Source of the DNA: Pedococcus sp. 5OH_020
GTDB lineage: Bacteria; Actinomycetota; Actinomycetes; Actinomycetales; Dermatophilaceae
Length of the DNA: 64,000 nucleotides
Reading direction: 5' to 3'
Assembly (NCBI RefSeq): GCF_027812955.1
Contig: NZ_JAPYZV010000005.1
Span: 364,676 to 428,675 of the forward strand
The notes beneath the pieces were generated by a model. It saw only the letters and a list, made by a program, of their open reading frames with translations, had not been told where the DNA came from and made no database searches. How positions within the stretch are numbered: the stretch's first letter is position 1; every line of letters begins with the position of its first letter. Below are positions 31,469 through 40,127 of the stretch, piece after piece. The position numbers and the translations under genes are program-made.

Positions 31469-32686
31469 TCAGCTTCCTGCGCTCCCTTCGGCGTACCAAG
31501 CCTCCAGGCGAACTGCCTCGGCAGCCTGACGCAGTGACTGGATGGTCTTCATCGCCGGGGCCACGTCAGTGTCGGTCACGACGTAGCCGTGCTCGCCACG
31601 TGTCGCCAGCGACTGGCCCACGACGTTCGCTCCGGCCTGAGCCAGCGTGTTGTTGATCGATGCGAGCACTCCGGGGACGTTCCGGTGCAGGACCGCGACC
31701 CGGAAGGCGTAGTCGCGGGGCGCGGGGGCCACCTCGGGAAGGTTCACCGACAAGGAGGTGGCGCCGGTCGCGATGTACCCAGTCAGCTTGGTCGCCACGA
31801 AGGTGCCGATCTCCTCCTGCGCCTCCGCGGTGGAGCCTCCCACGTGCGGAGTGAGGATCACGTTGTCGAGACCACGAAGCGGGGACTCGAAGAGGTCGCC
31901 TTGGGCCTTCGGCTCGACCGGGAACACGTCGATCGCCGCACCGGACAAGTGACCGCTCAGGATGTGCTCGCGAAGGGCCTGGTCGTCGACCACCATTCCA
32001 CGCGAGGCGTTGATGAACACGGCTCCAGGCTTCATCTTCGCGAACTGTTCCGGCCCGAACAGGCCCGCGTTCCCGGGCCGGCCGTCCACGTGGATGCTGA
32101 CGACGTCCGCTACCTCGAGCAGCTCGTCCAGCGAGCCCATGCGTCGCGCGTTGCCGTGCGCGAGCCGGTCGGCCGTGTCGAAGAAGGCGACGCGCATGCC
32201 GATGGCCTCGGCCACGTTGGACAGCTGCGTCCCGATGTTTCCGTAGCCCACGATTCCCAGCGTGCGACCGCGGGTCTCGTAGCTGCCCTTGGCTGACTTG
32301 TCCCAGATCCCGTCATGCATCCGCTGCGTCTTCTCGGGGAGACGGCGCGCCAGGGCGAGCACCTCGGCGAGAACCAGCTCGACGACGCTGCGCGTGTTCG
32401 AGAAGGGGGCGTTGAAGACACCCACGCCGAGCTCGGTTGCGTGGGTGAGGTCGACTTGGTTCGTGCCGATGCAGAAACAGCCGATGGCGCGCAGCTCCGC
32501 GGCCGCGTCAAGGACGGCGCGGGTGACCTTCGTGTTGGAACGTATGCCGAGCACGCAGACACCGGACAAGGCCTCGATGAGCTCCGCCTCGTTCAACGAC
32601 CCCGGGCGAACCTCGACCTCGAAACCGTTTCGAGCGAACGCCTCTCGAGCGACGGGGTGGACGTTCTCGAGCAGTAGTGCCTTCAC
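31469..32686 (-). CDS. serA: Phosphoglycerate dehydrogenase with ACT domain
   Basis: A 405-residue enzyme of E. coli SerA type (410 residues there), which oxidises 3-phosphoglycerate in the first step of serine synthesis. The NAD-binding motif is TLGIVGYGNIGTQLSNVAEA near 143-160. The catalytic residues are Arg in FINASRGMVVDDQAL, Glu in IDVFPVEPKAQG and His in ILTPHVGGSTAEAQEE near 280. The C-terminal ACT domain (about 330-395: YAFRVAVLHRNVPGVLASIN) senses serine. SerA is also known to reduce 2-oxoglutarate to D-2-hydroxyglutarate, which gives meaning to the divergent dehydrogenase. The GTG at 32686 follows GGGAG; it lies 61 bp after the regulator gene, so it is probably in one operon with it. 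Confidence 0.95.
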   Translation of the reverse strand: MKALLLENVHPVAREAFARNGFEVEVRPGSLNEAELIEALSGVCVLGIRSNTKVTRAVLDAAAELRAIGCFCIGTNQVDLTHATELGVGVFNAPFSNTRSVVELVLAEVLALARRLPEKTQRMHDGIWDKSAKGSYETRGRTLGIVGYGNIGTQLSNVAEAIGMRVAFFDTADRLAHGNARRMGSLDELLEVADVVSIHVDGRPGNAGLFGPEQFAKMKPGAVFINASRGMVVDDQALREHILSGHLSGAAIDVFPVEPKAQGDLFESPLRGLDNVILTPHVGGSTAEAQEEIGTFVATKLTGYIATGATSLSVNLPEVAPAPRDYAFRVAVLHRNVPGVLASINNTLAQAGANVVGQSLATRGEHGYVVTDTDVAPAMKTIQSLRQAAEAVRLEAWYAEGSAGS

Positions 32687-32747
32687 GCTTGTCTCCCTTG
32701 AGGCCTCCCGTCCGGCGGGTGGCCGACTGATAGTTCTCTTGCTGGCC

Positions 32748-33512
32748 TCAGGTTGCCCTAGCCGGCCGGGCTGGTGCCATTGCGTGCGCTGCTTGAGACG
32801 AAGGTCTGACCGCGATGGCCGCGGCGTCCTCACAGGGAGCCGGCTGGAGGGTTCGGACCAACAGCTGGCCCGTGTGCTCCAAGTGGTGCCGCATCGCCCG
32901 CTCGGCGGCGGCGCCCCTACGGGAGAGAATCGCGGTGACGATCGGTGCATGCTCGTCGCAGATCTCGGGCAGGGTCCGCCCTGCGGTCGTGGTGCGCGGG
33001 CCCAGCAGCGCGGTCGTGGCGCGCAGTCGTTCGATGATCGCCGCCGCACGCTGGTTGCCGCCGGCTCGCATCAGTCGGTCATGCAGTGCGTGGTCCGCCA
33101 CCCAGAACCTTTCCTCGTCTCCCGTCGCGCCCTCCATGGCCTCGAAGCTCACCCGGATGCCAGCCCGCTCGGCGTCAGTCGCATGTTCCGCAGCGCGGCG
33201 CGCCGCAGCCGGCTCCAGGGCGAGGCGGATGTCGATGATCTCTTCGACGTCATGCGCCTGAGGCGTCAGGACCTGGAAGCCCCGGTTGCGGTCGATCCGG
33301 ACCAGGCCCGCCTCGGCCAGCCGGAGCAGCGCCTCCCTCACGGGGCTGCGTGAGACGCCGAGCAGGTCCGCCAGCTGGTACACGGAGTAGGTGTCGTCCG
33401 GGCGCAGCTCCCCGGCGGTGATCCCCGACCGCACCGCCTCGACGACTCCGTCCGCAAGGGAGGGGGCGCCAGGGGGAAGCGACAGTTGGACCATGGGTAA
33501 CATGTTACCCAT
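32748..33512 (-). CDS. FadR/GntR-family regulator of the serA / 2-hydroxyacid dehydrogenase locus
   Basis: A 254-residue GntR regulator of the FadR (FCD) group. The winged helix is DGVVEAVRSGITAGELRPDD and YQLADLLGVSRSPVREALLR LAEAGLVRI near residues 20-80; the helical FCD domain (about 90-225) contains the metal-ligand pattern IDIRLALEPAAARRAAE, with DHALHDRLMRAGG and ATRHHLEHTGQLL-like His (MRHHLEHTGQLL). The three in-frame ATG codons at 33512, 33503 and 33494 all lie in the 24-bp palindrome; the first has GGAG nine bases upstream and is used. It heads an operon with serA and is divergent from the FAD/Fe-S dehydrogenase. Confidence 0.9.
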   Translation of the reverse strand: MGNMLPMVQLSLPPGAPSLADGVVEAVRSGITAGELRPDDTYSVYQLADLLGVSRSPVREALLRLAEAGLVRIDRNRGFQVLTPQAHDVEEIIDIRLALEPAAARRAAEHATDAERAGIRVSFEAMEGATGDEERFWVADHALHDRLMRAGGNQRAAAIIERLRATTALLGPRTTTAGRTLPEICDEHAPIVTAILSRRGAAAERAMRHHLEHTGQLLVRTLQPAPCEDAAAIAVRPSSQAAHAMAPARPARAT

Positions 33513-33514
33513 GG
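33491..33514. promoter_or_regulatory. 24-bp perfect palindrome overlapping both divergent start regions
   Basis: Arms CCATGGGTAACA and TGTTACCCATGG are exactly complementary with no spacer (centre between 33502 and 33503). Start codons of the GntR gene (minus strand) and the dehydrogenase gene (plus strand) lie within it. A regulator bound here would block both genes, either as operator or by blocking initiation on short or leaderless transcripts. Confidence 0.85.
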
Positions 33515-36348
33515 GTGAGGTCTCCATCGAAGTGGTGCGGGCGCTGGACAGGGCCGGACTTGAGGTTCGGGCGGACGCCGGCACCCGCAGCATGTACGCG
33601 TCCGATGCGTCGCTGTACCGGATCCCGCCGCTTGCTGTCGTCCGGCCGAGGGGCAGCGAGGACGTCTTCGCCGCCATGCAGGTCGCGCGGGAGACCGAGG
33701 TCCCGATCACCTGTCGTGGTGCGGGCACGTCGGTTGCGGGCAACGCCGTCGGGCGAGGCGTGGTGCTGGACTTCTCCCGTCACATGAACCGGGTGCTGGC
33801 GGTGGACCCAGAGACGCGCACCGCGGTCGTGGAGCCTGGGACGGTACACGCCGTCCTGCAGAAGGCCGTCGCACCGCACGGCATCCGCTTCGGGCCCGAC
33901 CCGTCGACGCACCCGCGGTGCACGGTCGGCGGCATGATCGGCAACAACGCGTGCGGCTCCCGGTCGCTGGCCTACGGGCGCACGTCTGACAACGTCGCGG
34001 GTCTAGAGCTTGTCACCGCTGCCGGTCATACCCTGGTCACGGGCTACGACGACCTCGGGACGCCGCTCGCCCGAGGCGCCGAGGACGTGGTCTCCCAGGT
34101 TCAGGCGGTGATGTCGCGTCACCTTTCCACGGCGCGCACCGAGTTCGACCGGTTCGGCAGGCAGGTCTCCGGCTATGCGGCGCACCACCTGCTGCCCGAG
34201 CGGTTCGACCTCACCCAGGCCCTCGTGGGCTCCGAGGGAACCCTCGGGGTCATCACCCGGGCGAGCGTGAAGCTCGTCGTCGACTCGCCGGTGCGGGTGG
34301 TCGTCGCCCTCGGATTCCCCGACATCGTCACGGCTGGTCAGGCCGCCCCGGCGGTCGTGGCGCACGGTCCGACGTCCTGCGAGGGCTTGGACTCGCGGCT
34401 CATCGACGTGCTCCGCGCCCGCCGCGGCCGCGACGCGATTCCGCCGCTGCCGAAAGGACGGGCGTGGCTGTTCGTCGAGTTCGCCGGCGAAGAGCTCGGT
34501 GAGGTGAGCGCCAGGGCACAACGCCTGGTGGGTGACGGGGTCGCTGACGACGCGGTCATCGTCGATGACCCTGTCGTGCAGGGGCGCCTGTGGCGCATCC
34601 GCGAGGACGGCGCCGGTCTCGCCGGTCGGGCCCCGTCGGGCAAGCCGGCATGGCCGGGATGGGAGGACGCGGCAGTGCCGCCCCCTCGCCTCGGCGACTA
34701 CCTGGCAGCCTTCGACGAGCTCGTCAGCTCCTACGGCATGACGTCCGCCCCGTTCGGGCACTTCGGAGACGGGTGCATGCACGTGCGGCTCGACCTGCCG
34801 CTGGACCAGCCCGACGGCACGCACATCATGCGCGAGTTCCTCACCGAGTCGGCGCGGCTGGTCGGTGGATTCGGCGGGTCGCTGTCCGGCGAGCACGGCG
34901 ACGGGCGTGCCCGTTCCGAGCTGCTGCCCCACATGTACTCGCCCGACGCGATCGCGCTGTTCGGCGGGATCAAGCACGCCTTCGACCCGGAGAACCTGCT
35001 CAACCCCGGGGTACTCGTGGACCCCGATCCTGTGGACCAGGACGTGCGACCTGCCGGCCCGTTCCCGTTCGCGGTCCGGGGCCTGGCGATGGCGTACCCG
35101 CACGACGACGGAAGCCTCGGGCAGGCCGTGCACCGCTGCACCGGGGTGGGCAAGTGCCGGGCGGACAACTCCGCTGCCGGCGGCACCATGTGTCCCTCCT
35201 ACCTCGCGACCCGTGAGGAGAAGGACTCCACCCGAGGCCGCGCCCGGATCCTGCAAGACGTCGTCCGCGGCGAGCTGCCCTGGTCGCACCCGTCGGTCCA
35301 CGACGCCTTGGACCTCTGCCTTTCATGCAAGGGATGCGCGTCGGACTGCCCCACCGGCATCGACATGGCGACCTACAAGTCCGAGGTGCTGCACCAGACC
35401 TACCGGCGCAGGATCCGCCCCCGCAGCCACTACACGCTCGGCAAGCTGCCGATGTGGGCACGGCTGGCGGGCCGCGTGCCGAAAGTGGCCAACCGGGCCC
35501 TCACGCTGCCGGTGGTCGGACCAGCGGCGCTGTGGCTGGCCGGTGTCGACCCTCGCCGCTCCATCCCTCCGTTCCCGAGACGACCGTTCCGCCGCACCTT
35601 CACGCCGCGCCCGTCGAACCTGAAACCCGTGGTGCTGTTCGCGGACTCCTTCACCAACGCGTTCTCTCCCGAGGTCGCCGAAGCCACAGTGCGCGTGCTC
35701 CGCCACGCGGGGTACGAACCACGGCTACCCAACGGCTCCGTGTGTTGCGGCCTGACCTGGATAACGACCGGGCAGCTCGACTCGGCCAAGACCATCCTGC
35801 GCCGTACCGTCGCCGCCCTCGCCGCCGACGCACGTGCCGGTGTGCCCATCGTTGGCATGGAGCCTTCGTGCACCGCGGTGCTGCGCTCGGACGTCCATGA
35901 GCTGCTCCCCCACGACCAGGACGCGGCCCTCGTCGCATCCCGGGTCCGCACCCTCGCCGAGCTCCTCGCCCAGACTCCCGGTTGGACAGGTCCCGACCTC
36001 ACCGGGACCCAGGTGATCGCCCAACCGCACTGTCACCACCACGCCGTCCTCGGCTGGAAGACTGACGCCGACCTGCTCGCCGACACCGGCGCGAACGTTC
36101 GGACCCTGGCCGGCTGCTGTGGCCTCGCCGGCAACTTCGGCGTCGAGATCGGCCACTACGAGACCTCCTTGGCCGTCGCAGACCAGAACCTGTTGCCCGC
36201 CATCGACGCGGATCTGGACGCGGTCGTGCTGGCTGACGGGTTCTCGTGCCGTACGCAGATCGCTGACCTGCGACACCGGCGCAGCGTGCACCTCGCCCAG
36301 CTGCTCGACCCCGAGGCCACCACAACAGGGCCATCTCCGATCGGATGA
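33511..36348 (+). CDS. FAD- and Fe-S-containing dehydrogenase, YdiJ-like (probable D-2-hydroxyglutarate dehydrogenase)
   Basis: A 945-residue enzyme joining a GlcD/Dld-type flavin part to a GlcF/LutA-like iron-sulfur part. Residues about 35-210 are FAD-binding (VVRPRGSEDVFAAMQVARET, RGAGTSVAGNAVGRGVVLDF, GGMIGNNACGSRSLAYGRTS), 240-535 are the FAD-oxidase C-terminal domain (SAPFGHFGDGCMHVRLDLPL, GGSLSGEHGDGRARSELLPH), 540-620 hold 4Fe-4S clusters (CTGVGKCRADN, CLSCKGCASDCPTGIDMATY) and two CCG domains follow (SVCCGLTWITTG, LAGCCGLAGNFG). The length and order match E. coli YdiJ, shown to oxidise D-2-hydroxyglutarate. Placement next to serA supports that substrate, although other D-2-hydroxyacids remain possible. 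The ATG at 33511 is used; 33493 is an alternative. Confidence 0.88.
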   Translation: MGEVSIEVVRALDRAGLEVRADAGTRSMYASDASLYRIPPLAVVRPRGSEDVFAAMQVARETEVPITCRGAGTSVAGNAVGRGVVLDFSRHMNRVLAVDPETRTAVVEPGTVHAVLQKAVAPHGIRFGPDPSTHPRCTVGGMIGNNACGSRSLAYGRTSDNVAGLELVTAAGHTLVTGYDDLGTPLARGAEDVVSQVQAVMSRHLSTARTEFDRFGRQVSGYAAHHLLPERFDLTQALVGSEGTLGVITRASVKLVVDSPVRVVVALGFPDIVTAGQAAPAVVAHGPTSCEGLDSRLIDVLRARRGRDAIPPLPKGRAWLFVEFAGEELGEVSARAQRLVGDGVADDAVIVDDPVVQGRLWRIREDGAGLAGRAPSGKPAWPGWEDAAVPPPRLGDYLAAFDELVSSYGMTSAPFGHFGDGCMHVRLDLPLDQPDGTHIMREFLTESARLVGGFGGSLSGEHGDGRARSELLPHMYSPDAIALFGGIKHAFDPENLLNPGVLVDPDPVDQDVRPAGPFPFAVRGLAMAYPHDDGSLGQAVHRCTGVGKCRADNSAAGGTMCPSYLATREEKDSTRGRARILQDVVRGELPWSHPSVHDALDLCLSCKGCASDCPTGIDMATYKSEVLHQTYRRRIRPRSHYTLGKLPMWARLAGRVPKVANRALTLPVVGPAALWLAGVDPRRSIPPFPRRPFRRTFTPRPSNLKPVVLFADSFTNAFSPEVAEATVRVLRHAGYEPRLPNGSVCCGLTWITTGQLDSAKTILRRTVAALAADARAGVPIVGMEPSCTAVLRSDVHELLPHDQDAALVASRVRTLAELLAQTPGWTGPDLTGTQVIAQPHCHHHAVLGWKTDADLLADTGANVRTLAGCCGLAGNFGVEIGHYETSLAVADQNLLPAIDADLDAVVLADGFSCRTQIADLRHRRSVHLAQLLDPEATTTGPSPIG

Positions 36349-36742
36349 CCCCGCCCCGGGCAACCTGGAAGAGACGGGCCACTGCCTGACCTTCTTCGTC
36401 GCCGGGACGACGACGCCCGCTCCACGCACGTCCCACCCTGGGAGTCTGCGACGGCCGGGGACACCGGCTCTGGAGCGGCACGCTGTGTAGCTGGTCCGAC
36501 TATGTTCCCGGTTTGGCCAAGGCCCATGGTGTGGTTCGCCTCGGCCTTCGCCACACCCAGCCTGCTCACGTTCCGCTCTCCCCCGGCGCCACGGAGATCT
36601 GTTCCGTGTTGAGTCCGGGACGAGTGGTTCTCCATCCATCCATTTGGTGGAGGCGCCCCTGGTCCACAGGCGACATCGTGAGTTTGTCAGCCACGGCCCC
36701 TGGTGCACGGGCACCATCATGAGTTTGTCAGCAAGGGAACCC
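36349..36742. other. Intergenic region with paired direct repeats
   Basis: 394 bp without a convincing gene. Its right half holds two 37-bp direct repeats (36655-36732), described separately. The open frames here on both strands are shadows. It presumably holds the acyltransferase promoter. Confidence 0.5.
36655..36732. repeat. Two 37-bp direct repeats, 41-bp period
   Basis: Copies at 36655-36691 and 36696-36732 agree at 33 of 37 positions; both contain GAGTTTGTCAGC at the right end and GCCCCTGGT at the left. They lie 11-88 bp upstream of the acyltransferase start. They may be a tandem binding site or the remains of an insertion-sequence end. Confidence 0.75.
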
Positions 36743-37975
36743 ATGTCCGGACATGAGCTTGAGATTGTCCACGTCGAGGCCGTGCAGCGTGCCGTTGACC
36801 GGCGTCGGCGCGTGCGGTTCCCCTTCGAGCCTCGGCGCGAAACCCCAGTGCAGGGTGAAGATCGCGTGCCTGTTCCGTACGAGGAATACCTGGGCCGCCG
36901 CTACTTCACTCCACTCGACGGGCTCAGGGCGTTGTCGATCCTTCTTGTGGTCACCGATCACACGACCGATCCGCTGTTCGGCGCGCTCCACGGCGCGGTC
37001 GGAGTGACCATCTTCTTCGTCATCTCCGGCTATCTGATCAGCACTCTGCTGCTACGCGATGAGGAGCGGCGCGGAGCGGCACGCATCCCAGCCTTCTACA
37101 TACGTCGCGCCTACCGGATTTTGCCGCTGTACTACCTGACGCTGGGGGCGTACATCATCCTCGTCGGTGTCCTACATCTCCAGGCGGGCGCGTCGTCGCT
37201 TTGGCGGTCCATGCCGTGGTTCCTGACTTATCAGAACGACCTGGCGCCAGTGCCGCCCGTCTTCGTCTTCGGACATTCGTGGTCTCTGGCGATCGAAGAG
37301 AAGTACTACCTTCTGTGGCCGTTGATGTTCGCGATCCCCCTGCTCCGGCGCCACCGGTTGAGAGTAACCGGCAGCCTGGTTGTCCTGACGGCTGTCGGGA
37401 GCTTGTGGTCGGCAACCTTCTACTTCGCGACCTACACACCGATCCTGCTCGGCTGCGTGATGGCCTTGGTCCTGCACAACCCATCGCTCTACACGTGGGC
37501 CGCCCGACTCGCGAGAACCGACGTGGCTCTGCTCTTGATCGGCGCGCTCATCGCGTGGGAGCTGGAGTTCGAGAACGGCTCGCAGGTCCACATCGTGTTC
37601 GCCGTCCTCACTGCGCTGCTATTGCCTTCGGTCCTCCTCGGGCCGCGTTGGCTCTCCACCGTGTTGAGCCACCCAGTGGCCGCGTACATCGGTACCCGGT
37701 CCTACGCGGTGTATCTGATCCATCGCATCGCCAAGGGGACGGTCGACCGAGTGGTGGGGCCCGGATCTACGTCGATCCCGCACCAGCTCACACATTTCCT
37801 CCTGATAGTGGTGATCTCGCTGCTCGCAGCCGAGATCATGCACCGGCTCATCGAGCAGCCGATGATTCAACGCGGGCGTCGTCTCGCCTCGACCGGCCGG
37901 AAGGCGCGGACGGTTCCAGTCGCGGCTCCCGGAGAGGGGCTGGACCCGGCTGCGCCAGCACAGGAGTCCGCTTGA
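36743..37975 (+). CDS. Membrane acyltransferase, OafA/YrhL family (acyltransferase 3)
   Basis: A 410-residue integral membrane acyltransferase. After a hydrophilic N-terminus of about 55 residues, the family motif appears: RRYFTPLDGLRALSILLVVT followed by the catalytic His in DHTTDPLFGALHGAVGVTIF and FVISGYLISTLLLRDE. About ten hydrophobic segments follow, with the conserved FGHSWSLAIEEKYYLLWPLM in the middle. Such proteins O-acylate exported glycans or lipids. The ATG at 36743 has AAGGGA upstream and is preferred over 36719, which lies within the repeat. The last 30 residues are Pro/Ala-rich. Confidence 0.9.
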   Translation: MSGHELEIVHVEAVQRAVDRRRRVRFPFEPRRETPVQGEDRVPVPYEEYLGRRYFTPLDGLRALSILLVVTDHTTDPLFGALHGAVGVTIFFVISGYLISTLLLRDEERRGAARIPAFYIRRAYRILPLYYLTLGAYIILVGVLHLQAGASSLWRSMPWFLTYQNDLAPVPPVFVFGHSWSLAIEEKYYLLWPLMFAIPLLRRHRLRVTGSLVVLTAVGSLWSATFYFATYTPILLGCVMALVLHNPSLYTWAARLARTDVALLLIGALIAWELEFENGSQVHIVFAVLTALLLPSVLLGPRWLSTVLSHPVAAYIGTRSYAVYLIHRIAKGTVDRVVGPGSTSIPHQLTHFLLIVVISLLAAEIMHRLIEQPMIQRGRRLASTGRKARTVPVAAPGEGLDPAAPAQESA

Positions 37976-38414
37976 GCCAGTCCTGGACCTCGTCCGCCAG
38001 AAGGACAGCCAGGTCACCGGCTTCATGCGCTGCTCCCCTCCCCTGCGAAACGGCCTCTCGTATCCGCCGTGGTTACGGCGACCAGTGCACCACCCAATAT
38101 CTCCGCTGTCGGTCGGCACGGCCTCAGCCCAGGCGACCGAACCCGTCCGCCGCACCCGAACTCTCGGCAGCTGGGTAGAGACCGAGCATGAAGCTGGCTT
38201 CGCTGGACTGGCAACGCCGTATACCGACTAGAAGCGCCGTAGCCGAACCAGAGCGTGCCGTCCACGCTGGGAGCGGGGAGTTCGCGCACCTCCTGCGCCT
38301 GCGACGTGAGGAGCAGGGGTTCCGTGGCCGCGATGTAATGCTGTTGGACCAGCCCCAAGCCACGTGTTCGCACGGTCACCGTGGCACGGTTTTCGCGCGG
38401 TCGGCGGCTCTGTG
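37976..38414. other. Intergenic region without a recognised gene
   Basis: 439 bp between convergent gene ends. Open frames on both strands (for example at 38025 plus and up to 38649 minus) have shadow composition. No hairpin strong enough to call a terminator and no RNA gene was recognised. Confidence 0.5.
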
Positions 38415-39935
38415 TCAGCTCAGATAGGCGGAAGCGGGAGAGCTCGTGAAGCGGGTGCCGCTCGTCCAGGAGGCCGGCAGTCCGCGCGACGACGTCAGAT
38501 TCGTCTGCCTGCTGATGATGGCCGGTCCACCGGTGCCCGACGGGAGATCCCGGAACCGGATGAGCCCCGTGTCCTTGGGACCGAGCAGAGCCAGCCAGTA
38601 GCGCTGTCCGGCCTCGATCTGGGTGGTGCTGATCGGGATGGCGTTCCATTGGCCGGCCACCGGATCTCGCGACGTGCCGGTGCTCAGCAGGGTGCCTGGT
38701 CTGCCGTGGTCATCGCGGTACACGCCCACCACAAGGGTTCTCGCGGCGTTCGATGCATCGAGGTGGAGATGCAGAGTGCTCACTGAGGCGTCCCGCGACG
38801 CGGTGTACTGGAACGCCTCGGCCGTGCCGGCCGGGTTGGAGTCCACCCACGGCTGGACCTCGGCCGAGCCGAGCGGTGGGATCCATGGCAGCGGTTCCTG
38901 CACTGCATGGATGGCCAGGCTGTAGCCCTCGCCCGCGGAGACTGCCAGGTAGCCGGCGTCTGCGGGCCTGTCGCCAGTCTGGGTCGGGTAGGACGAGATG
39001 GTCGTGTCCCGGCCGAGGAAGAGGTCGACGGTGGACGCCGAGACCGATGCGGCGTTCTGGAGGCGCGGCGGCCCTGCCTCGCCCCAGATCCCGTAGGCGA
39101 GCACCGTGCCGTCGGCGCGCAGTCCCAGGCTGTTGCCCGTTCCGGCGGAGATCGCCACGACGTCCGACCAAAGCTCTGGTCGAATGCCGTCGCCGAACGT
39201 CACGCCCTGTCCCCAGCCCACCACGGTGCCGTCGGAGCGCAGCGCCAGCGCCTGCACCGACCCAGCGGAGACCGCGACCACGTCGGTCAACCCGACCGGG
39301 GGGTCCATTCGGGAGTCGATCAGGTCGCAGCCCAGGCCTTCCCGGTTACGGCCCCAGCGCACGACCGTGCCATCGGGGCGAAGCGCCAGCGCATAGCCGC
39401 AGACGGCCTGCGGGACGCCGATGCCTCCGTAGCCGAAGTAGCCGCCGGCCGAGATGGCTGTCACCGGGCCCAGATCGGCCGGGACGTCGAGCTGCCCCGT
39501 GTCGTCGGCGCCCCACGTGGCAACAGACCCATCGGCGTGGAGCGCCAACGAGAATCCGGCGCCGGAGTCGATCGCCACGACTGAGTGCAGGCCCTCGGGG
39601 GGGTCGGCCTCCCCGTAGCGGTTGAGCCCCCATCCGACCACCGTGCCGTCGGACCGCAGCGCCAGGCTGCTGTAGCTGCCCGGCGCGTCGCTCGCGGCCA
39701 CCATCACGACGTCGTCCAGTCCGGCCGGCGGCCGGATGGTGTCCTGCAGTTCGCCCGCAGCCCCCCAGGCGACCACCTGACCGCTGAAGGCCGGTGCCAG
39801 CGGGACGGTGGCCATCGCAGAGGCAGCAGGCACCGGGGCTCCCAGCGAGAGGAGAGCAGCGCCGAGGACTACTGCCCCGCGGCCGCGCGCCGCTACTGCC
39901 CAGCGGCCGCGGGCGGCAAGGACGGAGATCGGCAT
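38415..39935 (-). CDS. Secreted RCC1-repeat beta-propeller protein with DUF4082-like C-terminal domain
   Basis: A 506-residue exported protein. A signal peptide (about 1-42, ending AASA) precedes RCC1-type repeats in which the unit GDG/RSDGTVVGWGxN recurs: SLALRSDGTVVGWGLNRYGE, LALHADGSVATWGADDTGQL, ALALRPDGTVVRWGRNREGL and LALRSDGTVVGWGQGVTF. They form a seven-bladed propeller. Residues about 350-506 form a separate beta domain (VDSNPAGTAEAFQYTASRDA, then TLVVGVYRDDHGRPGTLLST) of a kind common at the ends of actinobacterial exoproteins. Role unknown; binding of a surface polymer is possible. GAGAGGGG precedes the ATG. Confidence 0.88.
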   Translation of the reverse strand: MPISVLAARGRWAVAARGRGAVVLGAALLSLGAPVPAASAMATVPLAPAFSGQVVAWGAAGELQDTIRPPAGLDDVVMVAASDAPGSYSSLALRSDGTVVGWGLNRYGEADPPEGLHSVVAIDSGAGFSLALHADGSVATWGADDTGQLDVPADLGPVTAISAGGYFGYGGIGVPQAVCGYALALRPDGTVVRWGRNREGLGCDLIDSRMDPPVGLTDVVAVSAGSVQALALRSDGTVVGWGQGVTFGDGIRPELWSDVVAISAGTGNSLGLRADGTVLAYGIWGEAGPPRLQNAASVSASTVDLFLGRDTTISSYPTQTGDRPADAGYLAVSAGEGYSLAIHAVQEPLPWIPPLGSAEVQPWVDSNPAGTAEAFQYTASRDASVSTLHLHLDASNAARTLVVGVYRDDHGRPGTLLSTGTSRDPVAGQWNAIPISTTQIEAGQRYWLALLGPKDTGLIRFRDLPSGTGGPAIISRQTNLTSSRGLPASWTSGTRFTSSPASAYLS

Positions 39936-40127
39936 CAGGGTCCCCTCTCGTCGTCGAGTGCCCATGGCCCCCGGTCGGATGCCGTGCACGCGCACGGCCG
40001 ATACGTGACGACGCCGTGACGTGCACGCCCTGCATGGTTCTAGGCCCGGGGTCGTGCGCCCCCGCAACCCTTGGCAACCTACGGGGTGGACAGTGCCTGG
40101 CGCTTGATACAGACGGCCGGTGACGGC

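Noticed and set aside
36655..36732. CRISPR repeats
   Set aside because: Two copies with a 4-bp gap and no spacers of usual length.
35725..36744. 339-residue minus-strand frame over the dehydrogenase end and the repeat region
   Set aside because: Gly/Val/Glu-rich antisense shadow of the Fe-S part, with no family signature.
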